Assembly: GCA_041946825.1 (NCBI GenBank)
Contig: JBHGBD010000005.1
Span: 1 to 64,000, forward strand
Direction of reading: 5' to 3'
Length of the DNA stretch: 64,000 nt
Origin: CAZTHM01 sp041946825
GTDB taxonomy: Bacteria > Acidobacteriota > Terriglobia > UBA7540
In this document: in pieces, positions 45,166 through 54,337 of the stretch
How the letters are laid out: every line of letters starts with the position of its first letter
How positions within the stretch are numbered: position 1 is the stretch's first letter
Notes under the pieces: model-generated
The model's input: the letters and a program-made list of their open reading frames with translations, nothing else
What the model was told of the DNA's origin: nothing
Databases searched by the model: none
Position numbers and translations under genes: made by a program

Positions 45166-46824
45166 TTACTCCACGACGATCACTGCATGCGGCGCAAGGC
45201 GCAGCGTGACGCCGTCGGAGGCCAGCGACGCGCCTTCACTCGCAAACACTTTCTTTTGCCGGCTGACCATGCCGCCCAGGCCGATCAGATGGCAGTTCAC
45301 GGGTAACTCGGTGAAGTTGGCGACCGCCACGCGGCCCTTGAGCGGAAAGACGGCGACACGCGGTGGAGCATCCAGACTGGTTGGCGCAAAATCCGCCACG
45401 GCTTTGCGCCATGACTCCAGTGCCTCGCGCAGCGACGGAGTCAATTGCGCAACCCGGTTCTGAGCATCCACGTACGCGAGCCGCGGCAGCGCATCGGAGA
45501 ACACGGCGAGCTTCCCGCCGCTCATTTCGCGGATGTGGAAATAACTCCCCTTAGACAGTTCCAGCGATTCTTTGGCAGGAATCCGTGGGTCGCCTGTCAA
45601 ATGATGCGCCAACCTCTCGCTGATGAAAGCTGTGGCGCCTGATTTCAGGAAACCCAGCAACTTGGGAACCAACCCCGTGTCGCCGAGCGCGTGGGTCGTA
45701 AAGAGCCCGGCGCGCGCGCCTTCCGGAAACTTGGCGGTAGGCATCAGCGGCACGGCGAGCATTCCGATCTGGTCAAAAGTGTAGGCTTCGTTTCCAGGCT
45801 CACTCGAAGGTGGCTTGTAGGCCGGGATGCCGCTCCAGCCCTCGGCATATTTGGCGAGTGACTCGAACTCTGCACGTTTTGGCGCGAAGGCTTCCGCTCG
45901 TGACCGGTATTCGGTGGATATCAGCGACCCGTAGTGAAACAGCATGATTTCAGGCGCGCCAGCGAGGATGCTGACGTAAGCCTGGTCAAGGTAAGAGGTC
46001 GGATCCGTTCCATAGGGATCGAACCAACCCCCGCCGGTTTTCGCGCCGCCGATTTCGCTCAGCCAACGAAAGATGAAAAAGCCCTCGTATTGCTGTTTGT
46101 GTCCCCACTCATCCGAACTCGGGTCGCGCAGTTCCGTCCCCACCCAGATGCGGTCGAAGAGTTCCGTCTCCTTGTCCACAACGTAACCGCGCTCGTGGAA
46201 CGCGTCATACCACTGCGGATACTTGAGAATGATTTTGACGTTCGGGTTCGCCTGGCGCGCCGGGCCCAGGACACGCTCGCTGCTGACGTCGAGCATGAGT
46301 TTCTCGCGGTACTGCTTCCAGCTCATCGAGCCCCGGGCGGTCGCGCACTCGGAACACTCGCAGTCGGTAAAGAAGAAATCGTCAATCATGATTTCGTCGA
46401 AGAGCCGGGCCGTGAAACTGAAGATGGACGCGAGATGTTCCTGGTTGGCTCGATTCGTGTAGCAGGAGCCGACCTCCCAACCGGTGGTCGGCTTGCCGAA
46501 GCGGGTCGTAGTGACGCAGCCGGATACTTTCAATCCCGCCATGCGGAAGAAATCGCGCGCCGTTTTGAGCGCCTGTTCGTCGGCCTGGTACGCGTCGCGA
46601 AAGGTCTCGACATAAACCTTGCTGATGCCCATCTTGCGGCAGAACGCCAGCGCGTCCGCGCGGCCTTGCTCACTCGAGAGATGGTCGCGAACGTCCTGCG
46701 CCGTGAAAAGCGTGGACCAGTCCGTTGCGCGTGCCGCCGGGGGCGGAAGCGTCAGGGCGCCGATGACAACCCAAAGTATAGAACCCGAAATCGCTCGTAC
46801 GTATTTCTGAAGGGATGAGTACAT
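45166..46824 (-). CDS. Exported putative glycoside-hydrolase-like protein
   Basis: The 552-residue product has a signal peptide ending near ARATDW. The central part has features of a TIM barrel: IMIDDFFFTDCECSECA (a possible acidic active site with DD), VKIILKYPQWYDAF and a late IMLFHYGSLI. Cysteines in DCECSEC suggest a metal or disulfide cluster. I cannot name the family. The ATG at 46824 has AAGGAG 10 bases upstream. It sits alone. A polysaccharide-related role is an inference from the fold. Confidence 0.6.
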   Translation of the reverse strand: MYSSLQKYVRAISGSILWVVIGALTLPPPAARATDWSTLFTAQDVRDHLSSEQGRADALAFCRKMGISKVYVETFRDAYQADEQALKTARDFFRMAGLKVSGCVTTTRFGKPTTGWEVGSCYTNRANQEHLASIFSFTARLFDEIMIDDFFFTDCECSECATARGSMSWKQYREKLMLDVSSERVLGPARQANPNVKIILKYPQWYDAFHERGYVVDKETELFDRIWVGTELRDPSSDEWGHKQQYEGFFIFRWLSEIGGAKTGGGWFDPYGTDPTSYLDQAYVSILAGAPEIMLFHYGSLISTEYRSRAEAFAPKRAEFESLAKYAEGWSGIPAYKPPSSEPGNEAYTFDQIGMLAVPLMPTAKFPEGARAGLFTTHALGDTGLVPKLLGFLKSGATAFISERLAHHLTGDPRIPAKESLELSKGSYFHIREMSGGKLAVFSDALPRLAYVDAQNRVAQLTPSLREALESWRKAVADFAPTSLDAPPRVAVFPLKGRVAVANFTELPVNCHLIGLGGMVSRQKKVFASEGASLASDGVTLRLAPHAVIVVE

Positions 46825-46925
46825 AAATTGGCGAACTCCTTAAGATATTGGCAGACACAATTTACACATTCGCATCGCGAGGCGATTTGCCGGGCCCCTT
46901 CTACGGGCCGGTGAAGACCCGAGTG

Positions 46926-47537
46926 CTACGCCACCGACCGGTGGCCGGCCTCCGCCGAATGGCGATGGATCTTGTCACAGTGCCCGCATTTGCGTGTTTC
47001 GAACTCATCGAGCAGCGCTCCAAGCGATTCGTGGACATGGGCGGCGAACGCTCGCCGGTGGAGCGCCGCGTGATGGAGGATGGCATCGCGCAGGGCACGC
47101 GCGCGTGCGTCGGCGGCCAGGCCTTCAAAGCAGAAGATGCCGTCGTGCCGCTCGCCCTTGTCGTCGAGCCATTCGACCACGACGTAAGATCCGTCGGCTG
47201 TCTCGCGGGAGCGAAACGCCAGGAAATGGTGTCCCAGCCGCATCATTCGTTCCTGGCTGAAGCGAACCAGCACGACCTCATGGCTTTCCACTGCCACGCC
47301 CACGATCGATCGGTAGCTCACCGAGCCGAGCGGCATCGCCCCCGCCCCAAAAAGAAATACCCGCTCTTCGCCGAATCCCAGTACCGCGCTCCCGATCGGC
47401 TCCTTCACCTGGGGATGACCTGTCAGGAAGCACCCGGCGGCGGTCTCTTCGTGGATGCCCAACTCCGTATCGGCGCGATGATGGCGCTTGGGTTCGGAAA
47501 CATAGGACGGAATAACGAGGACCAGAAAAGCGCTCAT
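46926..47537 (-). CDS. Unknown protein, 203 residues, cysteine/histidine tail
   Basis: I do not recognise a family. The product has no signal and starts MSAFLVLVIPSYVS; the ATG at 47537 has GGAGG 5 bases upstream. The middle has VSYRSIVGVAVESHEVVLVR and YVVVEWLDDKGERHD. The C-terminal HESLGALLDEFETRKCGHCD and KIHRHSAEAGH contain a CGHC pair and several His, which could bind zinc or iron. It follows the radical SAM/hemerythrin gene by 81 bases and is the last gene of this cluster. Confidence 0.6.
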   Translation of the reverse strand: MSAFLVLVIPSYVSEPKRHHRADTELGIHEETAAGCFLTGHPQVKEPIGSAVLGFGEERVFLFGAGAMPLGSVSYRSIVGVAVESHEVVLVRFSQERMMRLGHHFLAFRSRETADGSYVVVEWLDDKGERHDGIFCFEGLAADARARALRDAILHHAALHRRAFAAHVHESLGALLDEFETRKCGHCDKIHRHSAEAGHRSVA

Positions 47538-47618
47538 GGCATCCTCCCGTTCCCGTGAGATCCCTGCCACTTCCATGCAGGCCGCGGTTGATCTCGCATC
47601 TTTCTTGCGGCCGCGTGA

Positions 47619-49250
47619 TTATATTGCGTTTTGTCCCGGGGCCGTCCGGGCCGAGTCCCCCAGGAATTCCTCTTCCCGGGTCAGATGATACCGGAACTCC
47701 CGGATGATGCGGTCGCCCAGATTCATCAGAACCGTAGGGTCCCCGGACTGCTCATACGAAGTTACTTGCCGTTGGAATCGGTCCAGATCCACCCCGAAGC
47801 GCTCGTGTTCCTGAAGCAGTTCCGGCACACTCGATCCGCCCCCGGGCGAGCGTTCGAGCCGCGGAAACAGGACACTCTCTTCGAAACGGCAATGCGCGAG
47901 CGCTTCCGTCTCAAAGAATCTCAGAAGTTCGCGCAGTTCGCCGGTGCGCACCCAACGATCGAACCGCGAGGCCGTCTGGAGTCTTTCGAGGAATTCTTCC
48001 CAGGCGTTGAGCCGGGAATGGATCTCGCGATGCTCTTGCAGGCATCGCTTGATGACCTCGGCAGTCGAAGCCTCGCCTCGTCCCGCGGATGGCGGTTGCG
48101 AGGCCCCCGGGCTCTCCGATTCCAGGTAGCGGCAGCCGTAACCACGCCGCACAAATTCCGCCACCACCTCGCGACGGGACGGATAAGGATGGGTATGAAA
48201 CTGGCCGGGCTGGCGCCCGCGCAGATAGGCCCCCGGCAGCGTCTCGCAATCGACCGTGAACAGGTCGCCACGCGTCACCATCGACAGGTTGAACTCGTAT
48301 TCCTCGCGGGTGTTGAAGAAAAGTCGCGTCCGCGGAAAAGCCAGATGATAGACGGCGATGGCAAGCTGGAAGTCTTCGTCCGACACGGTAAACCTTGATG
48401 GCTTCTGGGATGCCAGCACGCCGCGCGCGGGCTTCAAGCGCGGAATGCCTACCGCATGCGGCTCGATGCCATAAGTTTTGCGCAGGTAATTCCCGTGTTC
48501 GATAAGCGCCAGGACATCAAAACGCCAGTCATAGAGTCCGAAGAGAACTCCCAGCCCGACGCGCGTAAATCCCGCCGCGAAGGCCCGGTCCCAGACATCG
48601 AGCCGAAATTCGTATTCGCGCTTGGGGGAGCCTTCGAAATGCCAGCGGTCGAAATGCTCGTGGTCGTAGGTTTCCTGCCACAAGGCGACCCAGCCCAGGC
48701 CCGCCTGCCAGAGGAGGTGATAGTCCTCTTCTTCGTAGGGCGGAGCGTTCAGCGCCACGACGCCGCCACCCAGATCATTCAGTTTGCGGACCGTCTTCGC
48801 CACATAGGGCGCAAGCTCTTCCGGCCCAAACTCGGGGTCGTCGGCGAGAACGAGTTCGATTTGCCGATGTCCCCAGGAAAGCAGCAGATCCAGTTCTTTC
48901 TCGTAGACCTCGGGACTCAAGCGAACCCGCTCCGCCAAGGCGTTGGTCTTCCGGTAGCCGCAGTAGAGGCAATCGTTTTGGCAGAAGCTGGTCAGGTACT
49001 CAGGGACGACGAACTCAATGGTGCGAGGAGTGGTCTGATCCCGAAGGCGCTTGGCCGTGGAGTGGATCGTGCTGCGGCACTGCGAATCACGCCCCCAGGC
49101 AAGCAGCGCGGCGGCGTCCTCTGTCTCTAGGTGACCTTCGCTCTCCGATACCTGGAAGAGGGCGTCGAGGGAGCGCCCGGGAGTTGTAAGTGCTGCCAAC
49201 TCCACAACGCGGTCATGAACCGATTCAAAGTGCTTGCTGAAACGCGCCAT
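47619..49250 (-). CDS. Radical SAM (ThiH/HydG-like) and hemerythrin fusion
   Basis: The 543-residue product joins two domains. Residues about 30-370 are a radical SAM domain with CxxxCxxC in FCQNDCLYCGY (Cys90, 94, 97) and the LFGLYDWRFDVLALIEHGNY region of ThiH/HydG/biotin-synthase relatives. The C-terminal CX2C auxiliary-cluster motif of HydG is absent. Residues about 400-530 are a hemerythrin-like bundle with EHREIHSRL, HCRFEESVLFPRL, LLQEHERFG and FRYHLTREEEFL. The hemerythrin His/Glu set looks complete, so it could bind a diiron site and sense or remove oxygen. The fusion is not one I have seen described. The start at 49250 is less certain than the rest. Confidence 0.85.
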   Translation of the reverse strand: MARFSKHFESVHDRVVELAALTTPGRSLDALFQVSESEGHLETEDAAALLAWGRDSQCRSTIHSTAKRLRDQTTPRTIEFVVPEYLTSFCQNDCLYCGYRKTNALAERVRLSPEVYEKELDLLLSWGHRQIELVLADDPEFGPEELAPYVAKTVRKLNDLGGGVVALNAPPYEEEDYHLLWQAGLGWVALWQETYDHEHFDRWHFEGSPKREYEFRLDVWDRAFAAGFTRVGLGVLFGLYDWRFDVLALIEHGNYLRKTYGIEPHAVGIPRLKPARGVLASQKPSRFTVSDEDFQLAIAVYHLAFPRTRLFFNTREEYEFNLSMVTRGDLFTVDCETLPGAYLRGRQPGQFHTHPYPSRREVVAEFVRRGYGCRYLESESPGASQPPSAGRGEASTAEVIKRCLQEHREIHSRLNAWEEFLERLQTASRFDRWVRTGELRELLRFFETEALAHCRFEESVLFPRLERSPGGGSSVPELLQEHERFGVDLDRFQRQVTSYEQSGDPTVLMNLGDRIIREFRYHLTREEEFLGDSARTAPGQNAI

Positions 49251-49393
49251 CTTGCTGGACCCCTGCGACTTTCTCAGCGACCGAAGGCTCACCCTTCCGG
49301 TCAGCACTTCTGACCCCATTATAATCAACCCGGCGCCGAGGCCCAAACCAGCGCTGCCGAAACCCAGCCGTCGGTCCGTCGCTCAGGTGGGAT

Positions 49394-49921
49394 TCAAAGC
49401 GCACGGATGCACTTGGGGCAGAATTGCGCGAGCTTCAGGTCGATGTTTTCAACCGAATGTGACGAGCTCATTACACACTGGTAGTCCAGACAATGCCGGA
49501 GGCCCAGTGTATGCCCGAGTTCGTGAAGTGACTCCTTCAAGAGCCGGTCGGCGAGGAGCGGAGGTTCGTTGGGGAGTCCGTAAAACTCCTGCCGCAAACG
49601 GTGCATTGAGACCACCGCCGCGCCGCCATTCACCGGCCCAATCTGCGCCTCGCCGAAAACAAACGTCAGGATGGGGATGAACAGGTCGGCCTCTGTGACA
49701 CCCAGCAGACGCCAGCTTTCCCCCGCCGGCACTTTTCTCAGCCGTTTCAGAATTTCCGATGAATGGTATTGGCCGCGCAGCGGGTCAAACGCGAACGCTG
49801 CGTCCAAGTTTTCGGTGTGAATCGTGCACGCGACGTTTAACAAGGGTGCCAGGCCCTCGGCCAGCAATCCGAGATGATCGCGCGCGACCTCACCGACGGG
49901 AACCAGCGAAATAATCTTCAT
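49394..49921 (-). CDS. amzA: Archaemetzincin family peptidase
   Basis: The 175-residue product has the archaemetzincin zinc site SLHELGHTLGLRHC (His133, Glu134, His137, His143), then Cys144, Cys149 (QCVM), and the late CPKC (Cys168, Cys171). This HExxHxxGxxHCx4CxMx17CxxC arrangement is specific for the family, which cleaves peptides, although physiological targets are unknown. It lies 8 bases downstream of the response regulator gene. I chose the ATG at 49921, since the longer frame runs through the regulator. Confidence 0.92.
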   Translation of the reverse strand: MKIISLVPVGEVARDHLGLLAEGLAPLLNVACTIHTENLDAAFAFDPLRGQYHSSEILKRLRKVPAGESWRLLGVTEADLFIPILTFVFGEAQIGPVNGGAAVVSMHRLRQEFYGLPNEPPLLADRLLKESLHELGHTLGLRHCLDYQCVMSSSHSVENIDLKLAQFCPKCIRAL

Positions 49922-49929
49922 GGCGCCGC

Positions 49930-51273
49930 TTAACTGGCTTTCTTGAACCCAAACCTTTTGATCTTGTTGTAGAGCGTGACCCGATCGATCTTCAGTACCC
50001 GCGCGGCCATGCTCTGGTTCCAGTGACATCCCTCGAGGACTTTGAGGATGTGGTCGCGCTCCACATCTTCCAGCGACTGGCTGGACGGAATCGCGGAAGA
50101 GTGATTGAGCTTCAGGGGCAGGTCCGAGGACTGGAGCTCCGGCCCGCGCCCCACCACCATAGCCCGCTCGATGGCGTTCTCGAGTTCTCGAACATTCCCC
50201 GGCCAATCGTACTGGGTCAACAATTCGACCGCCGGCCGGCTGACAGAATCGAAGGGCTTGTTCATCGCGTGCGCAAACTTGCGCAGAAAATGATCCGCGA
50301 GCAACGGGATATCTTCGCGACGTTCGCGCAGCGGCGGCACGCGGATTTCAAAGACGTTCAGGCGGTAGAAGAGGTCGGGCCGGAATGTTCCCTCCGTGAC
50401 CTTCGCCTCCAGATCTTTATTGGTGGCCGCAATGGCGCGAAAATCAACCTTGATGGTCTGCGTGCCTCCCACACGCGTGATCTCTTTCTCTTGAAGAACC
50501 CGCAACAGGTCCGTCTGCGTCTTCAGGCTGATGTCGCTGATCTCATCCAGAAAGACCGTCCCCCCTTCGGCGACCTCGAACTTTCCTTTCTTCCGATACT
50601 GCGCGCCGGTGAAGGCTCCCTTCTCGTGCCCGAAGAGTTCGCTTTCCAGCAGCGTCTCGGTGAGCGCTCCGCAATGGATGGCGACCATGGGCATGAAGCG
50701 CCGCGGGCTCAGATTGTGGATAGCGCGCGCCACGAGTTCCTTCCCGGTTCCGCTTTCGCCCGTAATGAGAACTGTCGTGTCCGTGGGTGCCACGGTGCGG
50801 ACCAGGTCCAGCACGCCCTGCATGACGGCGCTCTGCCCCACCAGTTCGACGCACTGCATCGCCTCCAGGCTCTCGCGCAAGCGCAGGTTCTCGCGCTGGG
50901 TGTTTCGGTGCTCCAGCGCCTTGGTGATGACGTGGGAGAGGTCATCGGGGTCGAAGGGCTTCATGACGTAGTCATAGGCGCCGTCCTTGAGCGCCTGCAC
51001 GGCGGTCTCGACGGACGCATAGCCGGTCATGATGATGATGATAATTTGAGAGTCGACCTCGTGGACTTTGCGCTGCAATTCCAGTCCGTCCATGCCCGGC
51101 ATCTTGATATCCACCAGGGCCAGGTCCCAGCGCTGGGCCGGCAGCTTCAAGAGCGCCTCGCGCGCCGTCGAGGCCGTCTCCACGGCGTAGCCTTCCTCGC
51201 CAAACCATTTCCCCAACGAGTCGCGGACCACCGCTTCGTCGTCCACAATTAAAATGTTGCCTTTACTGTTCAT
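49930..51273 (-). CDS. Sigma-54-dependent response regulator (NtrC/AtoC type)
   Basis: The 447-residue product has a receiver domain (ILIVDDEAVVRDSL, with phosphoacceptor Asp in LALVDIKMPGMDGLEL). A sigma-54 activator AAA+ domain follows (Walker A GESGTGKELVARAI, GAFTGA loop in HEKGAFTGAQ, Walker B FLDEISDI). The C-terminal Fis-type helix-turn-helix is AARVLKIDRVTLYNKIKRFG. It is the partner of the haem-containing histidine kinase whose gene ends 47 bases upstream. Its targets should carry GG-N10-GC sigma-54 promoters; I did not find one in this cluster. Confidence 0.93.
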   Translation of the reverse strand: MNSKGNILIVDDEAVVRDSLGKWFGEEGYAVETASTAREALLKLPAQRWDLALVDIKMPGMDGLELQRKVHEVDSQIIIIIMTGYASVETAVQALKDGAYDYVMKPFDPDDLSHVITKALEHRNTQRENLRLRESLEAMQCVELVGQSAVMQGVLDLVRTVAPTDTTVLITGESGTGKELVARAIHNLSPRRFMPMVAIHCGALTETLLESELFGHEKGAFTGAQYRKKGKFEVAEGGTVFLDEISDISLKTQTDLLRVLQEKEITRVGGTQTIKVDFRAIAATNKDLEAKVTEGTFRPDLFYRLNVFEIRVPPLRERREDIPLLADHFLRKFAHAMNKPFDSVSRPAVELLTQYDWPGNVRELENAIERAMVVGRGPELQSSDLPLKLNHSSAIPSSQSLEDVERDHILKVLEGCHWNQSMAARVLKIDRVTLYNKIKRFGFKKAS

Positions 51274-51320
51274 GGCGTTCTCCCGGCGAGCCTGATTTGG
51301 ACTCGACGCTGATGCGTTGT

Positions 51321-52970
51321 TCAACTGCCCGCCCGCGACGTGACGACCGCGTTGGGCGCTTCCTTATCGCCCGATGGCGCCGCTCCCTCCGGCAGAGTCA
51401 CCGTGAAAGTGGTGCCCTTCTGCGGCGTCGAGGTAACCTCGATGTTCCCTCCGTGTTGTTGAACGATTCCAAACGCCACGGCCAGACCAAGGCCGACCCC
51501 TTTCCCTTCGGCCTTGGTCGTGAAGAAGGGCTCGAAGATGTGGGGGAGGACGTCTTCGGGAATGCCCTGCCCTTCGTCACTGATACGCACGCTTGACTGG
51601 GCCCGCGCGGTATCGAAGGCCGTCAAAACCGTCAACCGCCCGCCGCGCGGCATGGCGTCAATGGCATTCATCAGAAGGGCCAGCAGGGCTTGTTGCATCT
51701 GGCCCGCGTCGCAATAAAGCGGAGGGGGTTCGGGAACCAGTTCTTTGTTGAGGTCGATGGACTGCAGCTCCAACTGGTGCCCCACAAGCAGCAGACAGCG
51801 CTCGACGATGACATTCAGATCGTTCTTCTGCGGGTTGAAAGGCGCCTGCCGCGCGAAGGTCAGCAGGTTTTTCACGATGGCGCCACAACGGCGAATTTCG
51901 CCGTCGATAATCTGCAAATAGCTTTTGGCCTCGGTCAGTCGCGGAGGGCTCTCGAAACCTTTATCGGCCATGCGCGAGACGAGCTTGGTATAGGTCAGAA
52001 TCCCCGCCAGAGGATTGTTGATTTCGTGCGCCACGACCGCGGCCAGCTTTCCCAGTGACACCATCTTTTCCGCCTGAACCAGATGCTTGTAGGCGCGCTC
52101 CAGCTCTTCGGTCTTCTGGTTGACGCGCTGTTCGAGGGTGCGCCCCCATTCCAGGATTTCCCCCCGCGCCTTCTTGAGCTCGGCGGTCATGCGGTTGAAC
52201 GATGCCGCCAGACTGCCAATTTCGTCTTCGCTGGTCACCGGGATGGTGTAGTCCAGGTCGCCCTCGGCCACGTGGTGTGTGGCCTTCGCCAGTTCACCAA
52301 CCGGTCTCCGCACCATCACCCAGATCAACCCCACAGAAATCAGGCTGACCGCCAGGATAGAAAGCCCAGTAACCAGCGCGAGTTTGCGCTGCCGAGCCGC
52401 CAGGCTGCGGTCCACGGGGCCCAGCGAAAGGTCGGCGTCCAGAACCCCCAAGACTTGATTGCCTGTGGCGGAGTGCGCATGGCAGGCGGCGTTCGAACAG
52501 TCAGGCTCATTTTCGATGGGGCTGATCAGCCCCAGCACGCGCTCGCCGTTCCGCGCCACGTAAATCCGCATCCGGTCGGGGCGGTCGAGACGCGTCAATG
52601 GTTGCGCCTGCGCGTGGCAGGCATAGCAGGCTTCCGCGTTCTTGTCCACGAACTTGCCCACCTCTTCCGGGTCGGTCGAAAGCGTGATCCTTCCCTCTTT
52701 GTTGAAGATTCTGACCTTGCTGATACCCGGCTGGTGGCCAATCGTCTTGATAATCTGGAAGGCCTCTTCGCGCTGGTCGCGAAGCATCGAGTAGCGGATG
52801 CTGCGCCGAATCAGATCGCTGATGCGGTCGGCGCTCTGAAAAACCATCTCCTCGAGATGTTCTCGATGGAAGCGGAGGTTGAGGTAGCCGAGGAAACCGA
52901 AAAGGAGCACCATGCTCCCCACCAGGCAGGCGGTGAGCTTCGTCGCCAGAGAGGCCGTCAGGCGTCGCAT
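51321..52970 (-). CDS. Sensor histidine kinase with c-type haem motifs
   Basis: The 549-residue kinase has an N-terminal membrane helix, a periplasmic domain with a CxxCH in EACYACHAQ (residues 115-119) and a second CSNAACH (158-164), a second helix near 195-220, HAMP, a HisKA with AVVAHEINNPLAGI (His315) and a HATPase with late NAIDAMPRGG and DEGQGIPEDVLPHIF. The haem motif suggests redox, nitric oxide or oxygen sensing in the periplasm. It precedes its regulator by 47 bases, with an NrfD/HybA pair upstream. Confidence 0.9.
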   Translation of the reverse strand: MRRLTASLATKLTACLVGSMVLLFGFLGYLNLRFHREHLEEMVFQSADRISDLIRRSIRYSMLRDQREEAFQIIKTIGHQPGISKVRIFNKEGRITLSTDPEEVGKFVDKNAEACYACHAQAQPLTRLDRPDRMRIYVARNGERVLGLISPIENEPDCSNAACHAHSATGNQVLGVLDADLSLGPVDRSLAARQRKLALVTGLSILAVSLISVGLIWVMVRRPVGELAKATHHVAEGDLDYTIPVTSEDEIGSLAASFNRMTAELKKARGEILEWGRTLEQRVNQKTEELERAYKHLVQAEKMVSLGKLAAVVAHEINNPLAGILTYTKLVSRMADKGFESPPRLTEAKSYLQIIDGEIRRCGAIVKNLLTFARQAPFNPQKNDLNVIVERCLLLVGHQLELQSIDLNKELVPEPPPLYCDAGQMQQALLALLMNAIDAMPRGGRLTVLTAFDTARAQSSVRISDEGQGIPEDVLPHIFEPFFTTKAEGKGVGLGLAVAFGIVQQHGGNIEVTSTPQKGTTFTVTLPEGAAPSGDKEAPNAVVTSRAGS

Positions 52971-53005
52971 GGTCGTTCCTCGTGCTTGAATCCCCTCACC
53001 CCTCC

Positions 53006-53095
53006 CCCTCTCCCGCAGGAGAGGGCTGTAATCTGAAATGGGCCCTCTCCCTCTGGGAGAGGGCGTCCCGTCCCGCTCAGAGCGGGATCGGGACG
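53006..53095. repeat. Three adjacent palindromes
   Basis: Three hairpins occur in a row: CCCTCTCC/GGAGAGGG at 53006-53025, GCCCTCTCCC/GGGAGAGGGC at 53042-53064 and CGTCCCGTCCCGCTC with its imperfect mirror to 53095. They lie between the NrfD-like gene and the kinase gene. They may be mobile intergenic palindromes or act as partial terminators. Confidence 0.7.
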
Positions 53096-53108
53096 GGTGA
53101 GGGCCGTG

Positions 53109-54284
53109 CTACACAACCTGGACCGGGGCGCGCGTTTCGGCTACGTCTTGCTCGGTCGCCCGCGCGCGGGCCTTCGGCTCGAAGACATCGAAGTAACGTA
53201 CCGCCAGTGCAAAGATGAGGAATCCCGCTCCCACCAGCGAAAGCGTTATGGAAACCTCCGTCCAGCGCGGGAAGTAGTGAGTCCCGGAGGAAGCCTCCAT
53301 GCCGGTGATGGAGACGTTCAAGCGGTTAAGCAAGAAACCCGCAATCACCAAGATCGCCGCTGCGAACAATCCTTCGCGGCTTTCCCGCACACGTCGCCAG
53401 ATCAGCATCACCAGGGGAAGAAGGAGGCCCAGGAAAACTTCCAGGCCGAAGAGGACGGATTCAGTCGAAGGCTCACGGAGGAGTCGCAGCGCCCCGCGTC
53501 CGGCCAAATCCTGAAATCGCAGCAGTCCGTAGAAGGCCAGCACCACAACCAGGGCTTTCCCCAACTGCTCGAGCAGGGGCATTTCGATTTCGCGGCCAAA
53601 CGCGCGGGCACTGAGGTTCGATTCGAAGATCACCATCGCCAGTCCCACGCCAATCGCCGAGACATAAAAGAACACCGGCAGCCAGGCGGAATACCACAAG
53701 GGGTGGAGCTTCGAGGGCACGATCAGGTACAGGCTGCCGAGGGAAGATTGGTGCAGGGTCGAAAGCAGCACCCCCGCAATCACCAGCGGAATGGTGATTG
53801 CCCGGATGATCTTGAGAGGCTTGGCGAGACGGAATCGCTCGAATACCACCGGTGAGAATTCCAGCGCCAGCACCGTCAGGTAGAGCATCACGCACCAGGC
53901 CACTTCGAACATCACCGAGCGCGGATTCCACATCACCAGAGGGTGCCAGATGCGATAGGGCCGCCCAAGATCGAACAGCAAAGCCACCGCCACAAGTCCG
54001 TACCCGAGAAAGGCGGTGAGGATGGCGGGCCGGACGATGGGATGGAAGCGCTCCAGATGAAAAATGTAGACGGCCGCCGCCAGCGTGAAGCCCCCCGCCG
54101 CCAGTCCGACACCGCACAGCACGTCGAAGCCAATCCAAATCCCCCAGGGGAATTTGTCGCTCAGGTTCGTGGCCGCACCCAAACCTTTGGCAAAGCGCAG
54201 CAGCGTCGAATAGAATCCCGCGGCCAGGATGACGACGAGAACCGCCCGCCAGAATGTGGGTTTGGGTAGTTTGCTCAGGTCCAT
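53109..54284 (-). CDS. NrfD/HybB-like quinone-linked membrane protein
   Basis: NrfD-type proteins move electrons between a periplasmic Fe-S protein and the quinone pool. The 391-residue product is nearly all membrane helices, beginning WRAVLVVILAAGFYSTLLRF. The segment PWGIWIGFDVLCGVGLAAGGF is the conserved NrfD/HybB quinone-site region. I chose the ATG at 54284 (MDLSKLPKPTFW) over a longer frame. It is 53 bases after the HybA-like gene. The catalytic subunit is not in the window. Confidence 0.9.
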   Translation of the reverse strand: MDLSKLPKPTFWRAVLVVILAAGFYSTLLRFAKGLGAATNLSDKFPWGIWIGFDVLCGVGLAAGGFTLAAAVYIFHLERFHPIVRPAILTAFLGYGLVAVALLFDLGRPYRIWHPLVMWNPRSVMFEVAWCVMLYLTVLALEFSPVVFERFRLAKPLKIIRAITIPLVIAGVLLSTLHQSSLGSLYLIVPSKLHPLWYSAWLPVFFYVSAIGVGLAMVIFESNLSARAFGREIEMPLLEQLGKALVVVLAFYGLLRFQDLAGRGALRLLREPSTESVLFGLEVFLGLLLPLVMLIWRRVRESREGLFAAAILVIAGFLLNRLNVSITGMEASSGTHYFPRWTEVSITLSLVGAGFLIFALAVRYFDVFEPKARARATEQDVAETRAPVQVV

Positions 54285-54337
54285 ATTTCCTCTCGAAGAT
54301 CTGTAATCGTTTTGCCTTCTTACTTTTCCCCTTGCTC

